From Theocolax elegans (taxonomy: Eukaryota; Arthropoda; Insecta; Hymenoptera; Cerocephalidae): DNA of 64,000 nucleotides. How positions within the stretch are numbered: the first letter of the stretch is position 1; the number at the start of each line of letters is the position of its first letter. The DNA lies in assembly GCA_026168455.1 (NCBI GenBank), contig CM047426.1, positions 39,118,175-39,182,174 on the forward strand. Direction: 5' to 3'. The notes under the pieces are model-generated. The model worked only from the letters and a program-made list of their open reading frames with translations. It had not been told where the DNA came from and made no database searches. Positions 1 to 11,957 of this stretch are shown here, in pieces. A program made the position numbers and the translations under genes.

Positions 1-1680
1 GATTTTTACAAGTTCCGTTAGCTCAAGAAGATCGACATAAAACAGCTTTCGCCTCTTCATTCGGTTTATTTCAATTTAAAACAATGCCTATGGGATTATG
101 CAATTCTCCAGCCACTTTTCAAAGGATGATTGATCGTGTTTTCGAAGGCATGCAAGGCAAAGAAATATTTTTATTCCTTGACGACGCAGTTATATACGCT
201 AAAAATATTCAGGAACATAACCAAAAGTTTGAAAAATTTTTGAAAAGAGTACGCGCCGCAAATCTGAAATTACAGCCAGACAAATGTGAATTTTTGAAGA
301 GAGAAGTAGTGTATCTGGGACACGTACTATCACCAGAAGGTGTTTTGCCGGATCCAAAAAAATTAGAAGCAGTAAAAAAAATTTCCAATTCCAAAAACAG
401 TGAAAAATATACGTCAATTTTTAGGATTAGCAGGTTATTATAGACGATTCATTGCGAATTTTTCGGGTATTGCTAGACCATTAAGTAATTTATTAAAGAA
501 AGACGCACCCTTCCTATGGTCCAGCGAGGTTCAAAAGGCATTCGATGATTTAAGAGAAAAATTGTGTAAACAACCAATACTACAAATCGCAGATTTTAAT
601 AAACCACTTATAGTGACTTGTGACGCTAGCGGAACAGCGATCGGAGCAATTCTATCACAAGGAGAGGTAGGAACCGACCTACCAGTTGCTTATGTCTCAC
701 GAGTATTAAACAAAGCCGAGCAAAAATATGATACTTACTCAAGGGAAGCATTAGCCATACTGTATGCCGTTACTTAGTTCGATTGCTATCTAAGAGGCCG
801 TCGTTTCCTCATTATAACAGATCATAAACCACTTGTTTGGTTTAAAAACTCAGTAGATCCGACATCCAGAGTTAGTAGATGGAGAATAAAACTGAATGCA
901 TACGACTTTGACATCGTATACAAAGCCGGTATAAGTAACGTTAATGCTGACGCGTTATCAAGAAATCCAATAGAAGAACCCGTTTATGTTATTAAAAATC
1001 ATTCTATGGAAACACGCAGTCGCGCAGGCAAAATAACAAGGCCAAACTACAATGAAAAGAGAGCAAAACGACCCAACAAGGCAAATATATCAAAAGTACC
1101 AGTCAAAAACCTTCCTATAATACAAGAAGTCCCCGAGGAAATTGAAACGATAGTCAACTCAGACAAAAGATTACAACCCATGGAGATAGATAATTTTAAC
1201 AACATATTTGACGAGTCCTGGGAAGAAAAGGATGTTTACGAAGAACCAAATGATGAAAAGAAATTCATTGAAGTTGAAGAACAACTCTTTATGAGAAAAG
1301 ATAATTACGTTTATTTCATAACTACGACTGGAATGCCTTTAGATGAAGGATCCAGAAATTTGGCTTCCAAATTATTACTACCTCATTTTTCCAATTTAAA
1401 TCCAGGAGAAATAAGAATCAATAACAAAAACGGAAAAATGCATTTTGCTATGGTGTTATGTGACAAAGAGCGACTGAGTACTTCAGAAATTATTAATAAT
1501 CTAAAAACGAATCTATTTTTGGAGAACGCCAACGGAAAGCATTTGAAGTATATCTATATACATTTAAAATTTGTATATATAGATATACTTGCAATGTTAA
1601 AAATGAAACTTTGTCGGTTAATTTTGGCTTTTCCTTTCATTTCCCGAAAATCATTTTTTTTGCAAATGAAATATCGCTAG
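1..1680 (+). pseudogene. pol: gypsy pol remnant: reverse transcriptase C-terminal half, RNase H and linker
   Basis: The first 440 bases encode the RT palm and thumb: the PMGLCNSPATFQRMID motif and the catalytic FLDD variant of YxDD are visible. A one-base shift near position 400 moves the thumb (RQFLGLAGYYRRFI) into another frame. RNase H follows with its acidic residues still present: VTCDAS, SREAL, TDHKPLVW and NADALSR. A TAG at 775-777 interrupts it but the frame continues on both sides. After RNase H a lysine- and glutamate-rich linker runs to 1680. RT would copy element RNA into DNA and RNase H would degrade the template. The stops make a functional product unlikely. Confidence 0.85.
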
Positions 1681-1904
1681 TCAAAGTAAAAGATAAGGCA
1701 TGATTTATACGTCTTGGAACGTCTTTATACTTATTGGCGGACTCCAAGAGAAATATTATATTAAAAGAAAAATTACGTTCAATAAGTATCGCAAAGAGCG
1801 AATTTATTGAAAACGTTTCATGGAACGAAATATTGAAACAAATAAGTATAACTCTACGAAAAATTAATGTAAAAATAATTATTTGTTTAGGATTCATAAA
1901 ATGA

Positions 1905-2957
1905 GTGGAAGAGAGTAATAGGGAAAATATTATTCGCAAAATGCACGAGTCTGCTTGTGCAGGACATAAAGGGGTAACAAAAACCTATAAACGTATAAAA
2001 CAACGTTTTTATTGGCCAGATATTAAGAAAGACGTACAAAACTACATTAGACATTGTTTAACTTGCCAACTAAAAAAATTGGTTCGTGTTAAAACTAAAC
2101 AACGTATGATAATAACAGATACTCCGTACTCGGCTATGGAATCCATATCGGTCGATCTTGTGGGACCATTTCCCAGATCTCGAAATAATAACAATAATAT
2201 ATTAACCATTCAATGTAACCTTTCAAAATACTGTATGGCGATACCCATACCAGACGCGACCGCGGCCACGATCGCCGAAGAGTTAGTCCGTCGACACATT
2301 TCAATTTTTAGCGCCCCGTTGTTAATTATCTCCGACCAAGGTACCTCATTTTTAAGTAGTCTGATGAGAGCGAAAATTTTTAAGACTAAACAAGTTAAAA
2401 CCACGGCTTATCACCCTCAGTCCAACTCCGTTGATCATTTTCATAGCAGTTTAGCAGATTATTTAAAAACAATGATAGAAAGAAATGACGCATGGGATGA
2501 GTTATGCGAAATAGCCGCGTTTTCGTATAATACGTCGGTACATGAGGGTCATCTCTACACATCTTTTGAAATTGTTTTTGCACGAAAAGCGCGACTACCA
2601 TCAAACGAACCTTTAGACCCACGAGAACGAGTTCCAACGTATGATGATTACATTATAAATTTACGACAACGTTTAAACGAAATACAGGGAATCGCGCGAG
2701 AAAAATTAATAGCTTCTAAACATAGGTCGAAATTCTATTACGACAGGAAAGCCAATCATCAAGAATTTTAGACAGGGGATAATGTCTGGTTATTAAAAGG
2801 AGGGAAGAAATACAAACTAGGCGATCAATATACTGGACCACATCGGATTTTAGAAATAGTTAATAACAAGGGAAATGTAAAAATAGAGCTAGTTCATAAT
2901 AAAACGAAAATAGTGCATGTTAATAGGTTAAGATATTCATATATGGAACCCTTGTAG
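1905..2957 (+). pseudogene. gypsy integrase remnant
   Basis: The zinc-binding HHCC module is seen at the start (MHESACAGH, then HCLTCQ). The core has the first two acidic residues of the DDE triad in SVDLVGPF and ISDQGTSF. Where the third residue is expected (usually V-E-R-F-H) the sequence reads V-D-H-F-H, so the catalytic glutamate has become aspartate. A TAG at 2769-2771 separates the core from a C-terminal GPY/F-type module (YTGPHRIL) that ends at the TAG at 2955-2957. It lies in a different frame from the RT/RNase H part, with 220 bp of decayed sequence between them. Catalytic residue change plus stop means an inactive copy. Confidence 0.8.
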
Positions 2958-3511
2958 TGCCTAAACATAGGTATATAATATATAATAGCCAATGTGCTTG
3001 AAAATATGTATACGCACTTATATATATATTTTACAGTTCTAAAAGGTTGTTAATAGAATAATATTTATTATCTTGTAATCACAATTGGCATACATTCAAC
3101 TTAAAATAAAATTATTTCAATTTATCTGACTTTATACAAAAAAAAAGATATAAAAATAATATGTATATATCTAAATTAACGACGAAAATAAACTACAAGG
3201 AAATAATATTTTTTATTATACAGAAAGATCATTACAAGAAAAGCATACACTCACTTAAATTAAATAAATACGCGATTATTAAATTAGAAACGAATAAGGC
3301 AAATAACAAAAAAATAAGGTCTTTTTCTCTTTACTCTTCTCGCCTAAGATAACAATGATGTTAATGTACAAAGGAAAGTAAGAAAAAGGTTTAAATTTTC
3401 AATGTCAGTTGAGCTTAGTCAAATTTAAATTTAATTGCTATAAAAAAAATGATTTACAATAAAATAGAATCATTGGAGTCTAACACATCACTGAACCTAA
3501 AACCTATATCC
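2958..3511. other. AT-rich sequence between element 1 and the satellite
   Basis: No gene, LTR or tRNA signal was recognised. It may include the 3' UTR or LTR of element 1, but there is no partner copy to prove it. Confidence 0.5.
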
Positions 3512-4180
3512 TATCCTTCCTAAGGAGTGCTTAATTGCACCCTTTCCTCCTCGTTGCGGTAAAAGCTCCAGCAACAACTGTCACCTATCCTTCCTAAGGA
3601 GTGCTGAGTTGCACCCTTTCCTCCTCGTTGCGGTCAATGCTCCAGCAACACTGTCACTTATCCTTCCTAAGGAGTGCTTAATTGCACCCTTTCCTCCTCG
3701 TTGCGGTAAAAGCTCCAGCAACACCGTCACCTATCATTCCTAAGGAGTGCTTAATTGCACCCTTTCCTCCTCGTTGCGGTAAAAGCTCCAGCAACACCGT
3801 TACTTATCCTTCTTAAGGAGTGCTTAATTGCACCCTTTCCTCCTCGTTGCGGTAAATGCTCCAGCAACACGGTCACTTATCCCTCCTAAGGAGTGCTTAA
3901 TTGCACCCTTTCCTCCTCGTTGCGGTAAAAGCTCCAGCAACACCGTCACTTATCCTTCCTAAGGAGTGCTTAATTGCACCCGTTCCTCCTCGTTGTTGTA
4001 AAAGCTCCAGCAACAACCGTCACTTATCCTTCCTAAGGAGTGCTTAATTGCACCCTTTCCTCCTTGTTGCGGTAAAAGCTCCAGCAACACCGTCACTTAC
4101 CCTTCCTAAGGAGTGTTTAATTGCACCCTTTTCTCCGCTTTGCGGTAAAAGCTCCAACAACACCGTCACGTATCCTTCCT
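3512..4180. repeat. 73-bp tandem satellite, about 9 copies
   Basis: The phrase TATCCTTCCTAAGGAGTG recurs at 3512, 3586, 3659, 3732, 3805, 3878, 3951, 4025 and 4098, with a partial copy at 4171. The period is therefore 73 bp, twice 74. Each unit carries the palindrome TCCTAAGGA and a GTTGC...GCAAC inverted pair. Units differ by only a few substitutions, so the array looks young. No coding frame is conserved. Confidence 0.95.
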
Positions 4181-5860
4181 ACATACCGTTCAAAATGTAA
4201 ACCTTATTAATAATTACAACTGAACTTACCTTGACTCTAGTAATTCTGGTAATTCGTCATATTTTCTTACTGGTCGCGCAGGTATAAATATATAAGGAGA
4301 GTTTAGCATAATAGAAAACAAAATAATCTAACACTAGGCTCAATGGACATAGGAGAATAGGTACAACAAAATAACGATTGCAATGAAACGAGAAGAGGAG
4401 GGAAAAGAAAGATTTTTTAAAATTAATAAAAAAAAGGTTGAAAACTTCATTAATTAAAGTAATTAAGTAAAGTAAACTCACCAATCGTATCAATACACAT
4501 GTCGGATAAAATCATCGATTCAAATTCAAAGTATGAGAATATTTCTAATGTAAAATAATAAAAATGCAGAAAATTCGATTAATTTGTTAATTTTGTGGAT
4601 AAGGTTCAAAATTCAACTATTAATAAAAATAATAATTAAAATTGTACAATTTAGTGTTTATGCCAATGTAGTTCTTACTAGTGTTCAATCTAATACTTTG
4701 TTCATAAATACTGATTGAAACAAACAATGTATATAAAAGAAAAAGGTTTAAAAAAATAAAACAACACTTATTTTCATAAGATTAATTCCTTACAATTAAT
4801 CAATTTTTATATAGAACTAATAATATAAAACCTAAGACAGGCACATTAGAAGATTTTCCCCTTATTTATAAACAATAAGTATGCTAATTGTTTCGAATGG
4901 TATAAAAAAAAAACGTACATAACAAATAAATTTTAAAATTTTATAATCAATTCAGGATATCCAATGATAATTGATACAGATAAATAATATTTTTCTCATG
5001 TTTATATTACCAATAATACAATGTGTAGCAAAAAAAAATACAAAAATAATATAATTAGTAGTAAAATTCTGGTGAATTTATTTAAATATTATTCAAAATA
5101 AATATTCTTTCATTGGAAACTAAAAAGTAAACAAATTCAAACGATTTCTCTTTATATTACTTGAACATAAAAAATAAGTTTCTACAGTTGTTAGTTTAAA
5201 TAAAATCAAGAAAATGACGAATATTTAAACAATTCCTCAAAATATAAGAATAAAAAGAGTGTAAATTAATCATTTTAACGTAAAACAATGGAATTAAGTG
5301 AATAAAAACGAACGTTGGTACCACAATTCTATGATGCGCAAGCATCGGGCAGTTCCGTAAATGTTTTGGTTATTCTGTCGTACCGTTTATTCAGTGCAGT
5401 CTACTCTTTCTCCCAAAATATAGAAGCATGGTTCTACATGGCCCTACTTAGCGTACTTTATTTTCGCACTGTCACTTATGTATTGCTCATTTTATTTTTT
5501 CATTTGTATCGATTGTATCTTTTTCTTATGAAACTAAATTAACTATTTCTCAATTATATATTATAATATATGTGAATCTTTGTTTATAATGGCTGAAAAG
5601 AAAATTCTAAAAAATAATTAGTTTGAACCGGATTTTCTTTTATTGTTGTTTAGTTTGGTGAAAGGAAATCCGAGGTCGGTAATAATAATTTTTTTAATTA
5701 ATTACACGTAAATAATAGTAAATTTGAATTTTAAAATTGAAATATAGATCGATTCGCCTTGAGGTCCGCAATTTACATACCGAGTCCCTAATTTCGAGTA
5801 GGTTAGTCGGAAAATCGGCGTTATTTAGTTTTCCGACTTAATAAAAATTGTAACACCTGT
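4181..5860. other. AT-rich non-coding stretch
   Basis: Very AT-rich sequence with homopolymer runs. Short open frames (for example 5315-5542) have no recognisable domain and no splice context. I see no gene, RNA or transposon terminus. Confidence 0.5.
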
Positions 5861-6556
5861 GCAAGGGTAAAAATTTTTCTGGTTTGAAGTTTGCTTGTTA
5901 AATTTATATTTTTGACAACGCGGACCGGCTCTCGCGTTACAATAAAAATTGTATTATTATTTTTTTGTAACATTGCGATTGTAAGAGGTCACAGCGGCGT
6001 ACACATTTAGTTGTTTAAGAATATATTTATATTTATTTATCTATTTATTCAATTATTTATTTATTTATTTTATAATATATTCAGCGTGCGTTGGTGACCG
6101 AGAGCCGGAGTAAATTCGATTTTATCGTATTTAGTCGGATTTAAACAAATTTTTTCTTGTTTTTAATTTAATTTATTAACAATTCGTAAAATTTCTTTTT
6201 ACGTTTAATATTGTATGTTTATTTGTTTTATAATAAATTAAATTAATCCCGCGTGTAACATAGTTAATTTTTTTTCTCCCGATTTGTTTGTAAAATTAAT
6301 AGTCAAAAATATAATTCTTTAACTTAGTTTTTTTTATATTAGGCAGGAAAGCAAATTTCAAATAGGTGTGCTTAATTTTTCTTCTTGTAATTATAAAGGG
6401 AAAAGAATTCATTCTTCAACTTAGTGGCCCAATAATTTATTATTTAAAGCCACCTAATAATTTGAAGAAAAGCATACCTTGCACAGGTAAAGTGAAAAGC
6501 GACTCAGATTTTTTTTTTGTGTAAATAATCGTAGCGGTAGTTTTGTTAAGATTAAA
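5861..6556 (+). other. Region upstream of gypsy element 2 gag (leader; 5' LTR not identifiable)
   Basis: This should hold the 5' LTR and leader of element 2, but nothing in it resembles the 3' LTR at 12071-13118. A TGTAAC at 5869 and a GTAACA near 6254 could bound a 390-bp LTR of another family. The gag start context (AAAATGG) is good. Either the 5' LTR was lost or replaced, or the element is chimeric. Confidence 0.35.
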
Positions 6557-8380
6557 ATGGCGAAATCGATGACCACGCAAGTCGATCAGTGGATTGGTAC
6601 GCAATCCAGCGAACAGATCCAGGCGCACTTGGAGTCGTTAGAGATGCGTACAGACGGCTCTGTATATAAAAAAGCCGAACGACTCCAACAGTGGTTGTTG
6701 GGTAATTATACGGCTCAAGAGTTCGCAGCCGACACAAACTCAAATGAGGATCGTGTTAGGCGGAACAGGCGGAGGACAGATTGGTTTAAGTCCATGGTTG
6801 CCCAGAATCCGGAGATTCCGGACCCGGATTCTGACCCAGATGTAGTAGAGGTGCTACAGAGGACTCTCGCTCTAGAAGTAGAAGATACGGACGAGCGAGA
6901 AGAAGATGGGCAGTCGGACACCTCCTACCGAGAAACCGACAAGGAAGAATGGATAACTTTGGTATCCTATACTGGCGCTCAGTTCGAGATACCAAAGGAT
7001 TTAGCTTTGATGTTATCGGAACAAGTAAGTAGGTTATCCACCTTGACGGAACGGGTGAAGGAGCTGGAAGTACAGATGCACACCGTCAACAGCAAGTTGG
7101 ACTTGCCAAGCGGTGCACAAGCTTCCAGCACAAACAAAACCCGAGAGCCAACCCAACATGTCCAGTTCCAGGACACCTATACGTGTTACACCCTGGACGA
7201 GACGGACATCAGACCACAACACGTGCAGGTAGAGCCTGAGGGGTCTCAAGCACCTCACGCAGATGCTGGAGGAGCTTGGGGGAGGGGTGACACACGGAGA
7301 CCGAGACAGCCTCCATGTTCAAGCTCTCCCTACCCTAATCTGAAGGACTTTTACGAGTCCGGCCAATCACCGTCGAGATCGGCCGGGACATCGCGCGATG
7401 TTGGTGCGGTGGTTCGTAAGTGGGGAGTCCGATTCTCTGGCGACAAAAGCCAGAGTATCGATGCCTTCCTTGCGAGAGTCGAAGACTGTAGGATTCTCGC
7501 CAACCTCAGCGAGGACGAGGTGTTGCCGTCCTTGTCCGAACTTCTCACTGGAACCGCAGCTACGTGGTACCGGAATGAGAAGGACAAATGGCACTCGTGG
7601 CAAGATTTTGTGAAATCTGCCAAGAAATGGTACGGTATGAGCCAAAGCTTCCAGCAAAGGCTCATCGAGGAGTCCAATGCTCGGACACAGGGTGAGGATG
7701 AGCCGGTGAGAGATTACATCACCTGCTCAATCGCAATCATGCGAAAACTCAACCCGATCCCGAGCGAGCGTAGGCAATTGGACCATCTCTACCGTAACAT
7801 GCTACCTCAGCTTCAGCGGTTGTTTAAGAGAGCTGAAGCCAAATCGGTTGAAGATTTATTGGAGCTGGCGATGGACGCCGAGCAAACGCTCGAGCGGGAA
7901 AAGTTATATCGACCGCCTCCGGCAGAGGAAGATTTAATGCTGCCGGAACTTGCTTACAAGGCAAAGTCCAAAAAACGGTCGACCGCCAAGTCTAAGGTAG
8001 CAAGCGTGGCTAAGGAGGTGAGTGAGTCGGGTCGGGAAGATCCGATTGAACGGCTCACAAAAGTCCTGGAAGAAACCCTTAGGACCATGCGAACGAGTAG
8101 CCAGACAGCTGGGGTTAAGGTGGATAAAGATACGCCACCTAGGAAGAAAACCCACAGGTCTCCTCCTCGGTTTAAAAGGAGGAAGGAGATACGTAAAAGT
8201 CCCGATCGACGGTCTTCGAGTGGTTCATCCTCGAAGCTTGGGGAATCGTCGGATTCAAGAAAGAAGATAAAGAGAAAAGAAGACTTCCCCAAGCCGATCA
8301 AGTGCCATAATTGTGGTAAGTTGGGGTACACCGTTAGAACGTGCCCTGACTGCGCAAAAAACGCGCGGGGAAGCGGTTAG
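6557..8380 (+). CDS. gag: Gag polyprotein of gypsy element 2 (607 aa, intact)
   Basis: Structural protein that would form the cytoplasmic virus-like particle and package the RNA. Residues about 15-55 form a helical segment with SAP-like spacing (IQAHLESLEMRTDG...RLQQWL). Acidic and coiled-coil stretches follow to about 200. The Retrotrans_gag core spans about 288-430 (WGVRFSGD, GTAATWY, WQDFVKSAKKWYG, YRNMLPQLQ). A long basic, serine-rich tail leads to a single zinc knuckle near the C terminus, C-x2-C-x9-C. The histidine normally found in CX2CX4HX4C is replaced by tyrosine (CHNCGKLGYTVRTC). The frame is open from an ATG in good context. The stop at 8378-8380 lies just after an A-AAA-AAC slippery site that sets up pol expression. 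Confidence 0.9.
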   Translation: MAKSMTTQVDQWIGTQSSEQIQAHLESLEMRTDGSVYKKAERLQQWLLGNYTAQEFAADTNSNEDRVRRNRRRTDWFKSMVAQNPEIPDPDSDPDVVEVLQRTLALEVEDTDEREEDGQSDTSYRETDKEEWITLVSYTGAQFEIPKDLALMLSEQVSRLSTLTERVKELEVQMHTVNSKLDLPSGAQASSTNKTREPTQHVQFQDTYTCYTLDETDIRPQHVQVEPEGSQAPHADAGGAWGRGDTRRPRQPPCSSSPYPNLKDFYESGQSPSRSAGTSRDVGAVVRKWGVRFSGDKSQSIDAFLARVEDCRILANLSEDEVLPSLSELLTGTAATWYRNEKDKWHSWQDFVKSAKKWYGMSQSFQQRLIEESNARTQGEDEPVRDYITCSIAIMRKLNPIPSERRQLDHLYRNMLPQLQRLFKRAEAKSVEDLLELAMDAEQTLEREKLYRPPPAEEDLMLPELAYKAKSKKRSTAKSKVASVAKEVSESGREDPIERLTKVLEETLRTMRTSSQTAGVKVDKDTPPRKKTHRSPPRFKRRKEIRKSPDRRSSSGSSSKLGESSDSRKKIKRKEDFPKPIKCHNCGKLGYTVRTCPDCAKNARGSG

Positions 8381-8400
8381 AGGGGACAACCGCATACCCC
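8356..8400 (+). promoter_or_regulatory. -1 programmed ribosomal frameshift signal (slippery heptamer plus stem)
   Basis: A AAA AAC lies at 8356-8362 with the gag frame reading AAA AAC, exactly the X XXY YYZ arrangement. A 4-nt spacer is followed by a stem: GGGG (8367-8370) pairs with CCCC (8397-8400), and GCGGTT (8373-8378) pairs with AACCGC (8388-8393). The loop (8379-8387) contains GGGG and could also form a pseudoknot. Slipping back one base enters the pol frame at 8362, which is open to 9154. The gag stop lies inside the stem. Confidence 0.8.
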
Positions 8401-11400
8401 AAAGTACAGGGAGTCCCGAAGGAGGACAAAGGTCTGACTCCCGATTACCGAGATAGTCCAGCTGCAGTTAAGCAGAAAAGGAAAGGACTGATTCCAGACA
8501 GATCCCAGGAAGTCGGAATGAATCCGGAGACCTGCGATGTCCTAAAATTAGTGACATCGAGCACTAGCCGAAGGAGTTATCGTCCTGAGGACGAGACGCG
8601 CTGGTGGTGTCAGGTTGACATAGATGGATTTCGGATCCGTGCGTTGTTCGATCCAGGTGCATCGACAACCGTAATGGGTCCGAGCGGTTTGCAGTTAGCA
8701 ACCGCTCTAGGCAGGTCGCTTCTCGAGTCGCGAGCTGGCAATGCCAAGCTTGCTGATGGTAGTACTCATCCGTTGTGTGGTCACGTGATGATACCATTTA
8801 CTATCGGTAAAGAGACTCGAGAAATACGTGTTGCGATCATGCCAAACCTGGATGCTGAATGCTACATCGGAGTAAATTTTATCCGAGCATTCCGAGCCGT
8901 CCTAGACCCAGATTCCGACCGTTTATTCCTAAAGGGAACGGATCAAGTCCTACAGCTGGAAGTGGCAAGTATGGAAAGTGGCAATGCTTCATTATCGTCA
9001 GCAGGTGTCGCTGACGTAACAGAAGTAGAGCGCACACAATTGCGCGAACTTCTAGACCGAGTGTTGTCCACAACCTTGCCAAAGATCGGCCGTTCTTACG
9101 ATGTCGAACATATAATCGACGTCGGATCAGCCAGGCCGATCAAACAGAGGTACTAACTCGTCTCTGATAAAATTCGAGATGAAATGCAACGTCAAGTTCG
9201 CGAGATGCTCGAGACTGGCGTTATTGAACCCTCGAAAAGCGGTTGGTCCAGCCCCGTGGTGATGGCGAAGAAGGGTGAGAATGCTAGGCGTTTTTGCATC
9301 GATTTTAGGAAAGTCAACGCTTTGACGAAACCTGATGCATATCCTTTGCCATATATGCAGGATATCTTACGCAAACTCAAGAAAGCCCGATACATCTCCA
9401 CGATCGACATGAACTGTGCGTATTACCAGATACCTCTACAGGTGGAGTCGCGCCCGATAACGGCTTTTACGGTACCTGGAATGGGTTTGTTCCAGTTTAC
9501 TCGTATGCCGTATGGATTGGCAAATGCTGGCGCGACATTCCAGCGTATGATCGATCAGGTGATTGGACCCGAACTCGAACCGGTTGCTTATGCATATCTC
9601 GACGATATCATTATTGTCACGGAGACGTTTGAAGAGCATAAGCAACTATTGATCGAGGTGTTAACTCGCTTGGCAGAAGCCGGTTTATCTGTTAATCGGG
9701 AGAAATGTGTCTTCTGTCAGCCCGAAGTGAGATATTTGGGTGTGCGAGTTAACCGAGACGGGATACGACCTGACCCAGCTAAAATGGAGCCGATTAAAGA
9801 ATATCCGGCTCCCAAGAATTTGAAGCAGCTGAGACGGTTTCTCGGTATGGCATCTTGGTACAGACGCTTCATGCACGACTATGCTACCATAGCTGAGCCG
9901 CTAACGCGTCTGACCAAGAAAGACCAGAAGTATCTTTGGTTGGAAGAACAAGAGAGCGCTTTCCAGCAGCTTAAAGCTTTGTTGATGACAGCACCCGTTC
10001 TGCAAACTCCCGATGAGAATGGTGAGTATGTGGTCCAGACTGACGCTAGTGACACTGGTTTCGGTGCAGTGTTGCTATAGATTGTCGGTGGAGAAGAGAG
10101 AGTCCTGGAGTTCGCCAGTAGAATCCTCTCGCCCGCCGAACGCAATTACAGCGTCACAGAACGGGAATGCCTGGCCGTAGTATGGGCGATTAAGAAGTTT
10201 AGACCATACATCGAAGGTTACCAGTTTAAAGTTATCACTGACCATAGTAGTCTTCGTTGGTTATGCAATATTCGCAATCCAACGAGCCGGCTCGCCAGAT
10301 GGGCGTTAGAACTCCAGTCTCATAACTTTACTATTGAGCACAGGAAAGGAGCTCTAAACTACGTTCCTGATGCACTTTCTCGTATGTATGAGGAAGACGA
10401 GCCGGCCTTATCCTCCGTCTCTTGGAGCCAGACTACTAAGGACCCCTGGTACCTTTCGTGGACCAAAGACGTAAGTGAGCGGCCGAGAGAATTTCCTGAT
10501 TGGAAGATCCAAGGTGGAAACCTGTATTCGTATCGGGTGGATGCTGAATTGGATGACGCCATGGAAGATCAAGACGCTTGGAAGTTGGTTGTACCCGAAG
10601 AGCACAGGCAGACCATCCTCCGAGAATGTCATGATGATCCGGCAGCTGGCCATCTAGGTAGAGAAAAGACATTTGCTCGCGTGGCAAAGTTATATTATTG
10701 GCCACGTTACTATGCCGAAGTTCGCGAGTATGTACGCAAATGTCAGGTGTGCCAGCAATGCAAGGTGGAGCAACGCCCTCCCATGGGTTTGATGAGTAGG
10801 CGAGTGGTTGAAAAGCCATGGCAAGTGGTAGCAGGAGATGTTACTGGACCACTTCCCCGCTCCACACACGGATTTGAATATATTTTGATCTTCCAAGATT
10901 TGTTCACGCGCTGGATTGAAGCAGTGCCGATTCGGAAAGCTAACGCTAAGACGATCGTGAAAGAGTTACACGAACGAGTCGTCATGCGTTTTGGCACACC
11001 GGAAGTATTTTTATCCGACAACGGCACTGAGTTCAAGAACAAGCTCGTAGATGATTATCTCGTACCCCGTACCACGCTCAGGCCAATCCCGTCGAACGTG
11101 CTAATCGGACGCTGAAAACGATGGTAGCGTCTTACATTACCGAGAAGCACAACACTTGGGACGAGAAGTTACCGGACCTTGTGTTTGCCTTAAATACGGC
11201 GGTACAGAGTTCGACAGGATGGAGCCCGGCCATGTTAAATTACAGCCGGCAGCCTGAACCACCCGGCACTGCTCGTCGAGTTCAAGACGAGCTGACTCAG
11301 CAACGTTTGGAATACCAGCGTTTGCTTGAGTGGAGTGATCGGCTATCACGACTACCTGAGCTTCACAAGAAAGCTTCAGCTAGAGCTAATAAAGCTCAGG

Positions 11401-11957
11401 ATAGGCAAGCCGGTTACTATAATGCCGGGAGACGAGCGACTTCTTTTGAAGTCGGGGACTTGGTATGGAAGAAGAACCGAGTCCTCTCATCCAGCGCACA
11501 AGGCGTCTCGGCCAAGTTAGCTCCAAAATACGTCGGTCCTTATTTGATCGTCCACAGATACGGCCCAAATACTGTTAAGATCCAGGATACTCAGGGACAT
11601 GAGGAGAAATGCCATGTCCAGTACCTCAAACCGTACTTATCGGATGACCATGGCGATGAGTACGGCCAAGTAGACGACATCGAGACCGATCTACCTACGA
11701 GGGAAGAGGAACCCGAACGCGATACGGTTCCTGCGAGCGAAGACGTCTCACGCGGCGAGACGCAAGCGAGCGCCGTTCCACACAAGGAACGAGATAACGC
11801 GAACGTCGTGTCCCCCGTTAAAAGAAGTAGAGGTAGGCCGCGTAAAAACGCGAGAGTCGTCGCCAGACCGCGGGATCGGTCGACGGTAATTCTGACCACT
11901 AGCCACCGCGGGCTAGCCAAACGAGGTAGAGGCAGATCACGACGGAACTGCAGTTAG
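8362..11957 (+). pseudogene. pol: Pol polyprotein of gypsy element 2: protease, RT, RNase H, integrase (two stops, one frameshift)
   Basis: In the -1 frame relative to gag. The retropepsin-like protease active site reads LFDPGAST (about 8644); the usual D-T/S-G-A has proline in second place. RT follows: FCIDFRKVNALT, TRMPYGLANAGATFQ and the catalytic YLDDIII. RNase H has QTDASD, TERECLAV, TDHSSLRW and VPDALSR. Integrase has a full zinc module (H-x-H, then CQVCQQC), D in AGDVTGP, D in LSDNGTEF, and E in NPVERANR. A GPY/F-like C-terminal module and a basic tail end at 11957. Lesions: TAA at 9154-9156 between protease and RT, TAG at 10078-10080 at the start of RNase H, and a small deletion near 11060 between the second and third catalytic residues, which shifts the frame. 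All catalytic residues except the altered protease motif survive. Confidence 0.85.

Larger units (their letters stand above)
1..2957 (+). mobile_element. Ty3/gypsy-like LTR retrotransposon, partial and decayed (element 1)
   Basis: The 3' part of a gypsy-type pol gene: reverse transcriptase, RNase H and integrase follow in the Ty3/gypsy order (RT-RH-IN). The 5' end lies outside the window. At least one frameshift (near 400), stops at 775-777 and 2769-2771, and a broken stretch at 1681-1904 show that it is dead. No 3' LTR could be assigned in the following 550 bp because there is no second copy to compare. Confidence 0.85.

Noticed and set aside
3512..4180. CRISPR-like array
   Set aside because: The whole 73-bp unit repeats, there are no unique spacers, and the context is eukaryotic.
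5315..5542. 75-codon hydrophobic ORF
   Set aside because: Starts at TTG, AT-driven hydrophobicity, no family, no splice or promoter context.
5869..6259. TGTAAC...GTAACA pair as the 5' LTR of element 2
   Set aside because: Does not match the 3' LTR and no primer binding site follows it.
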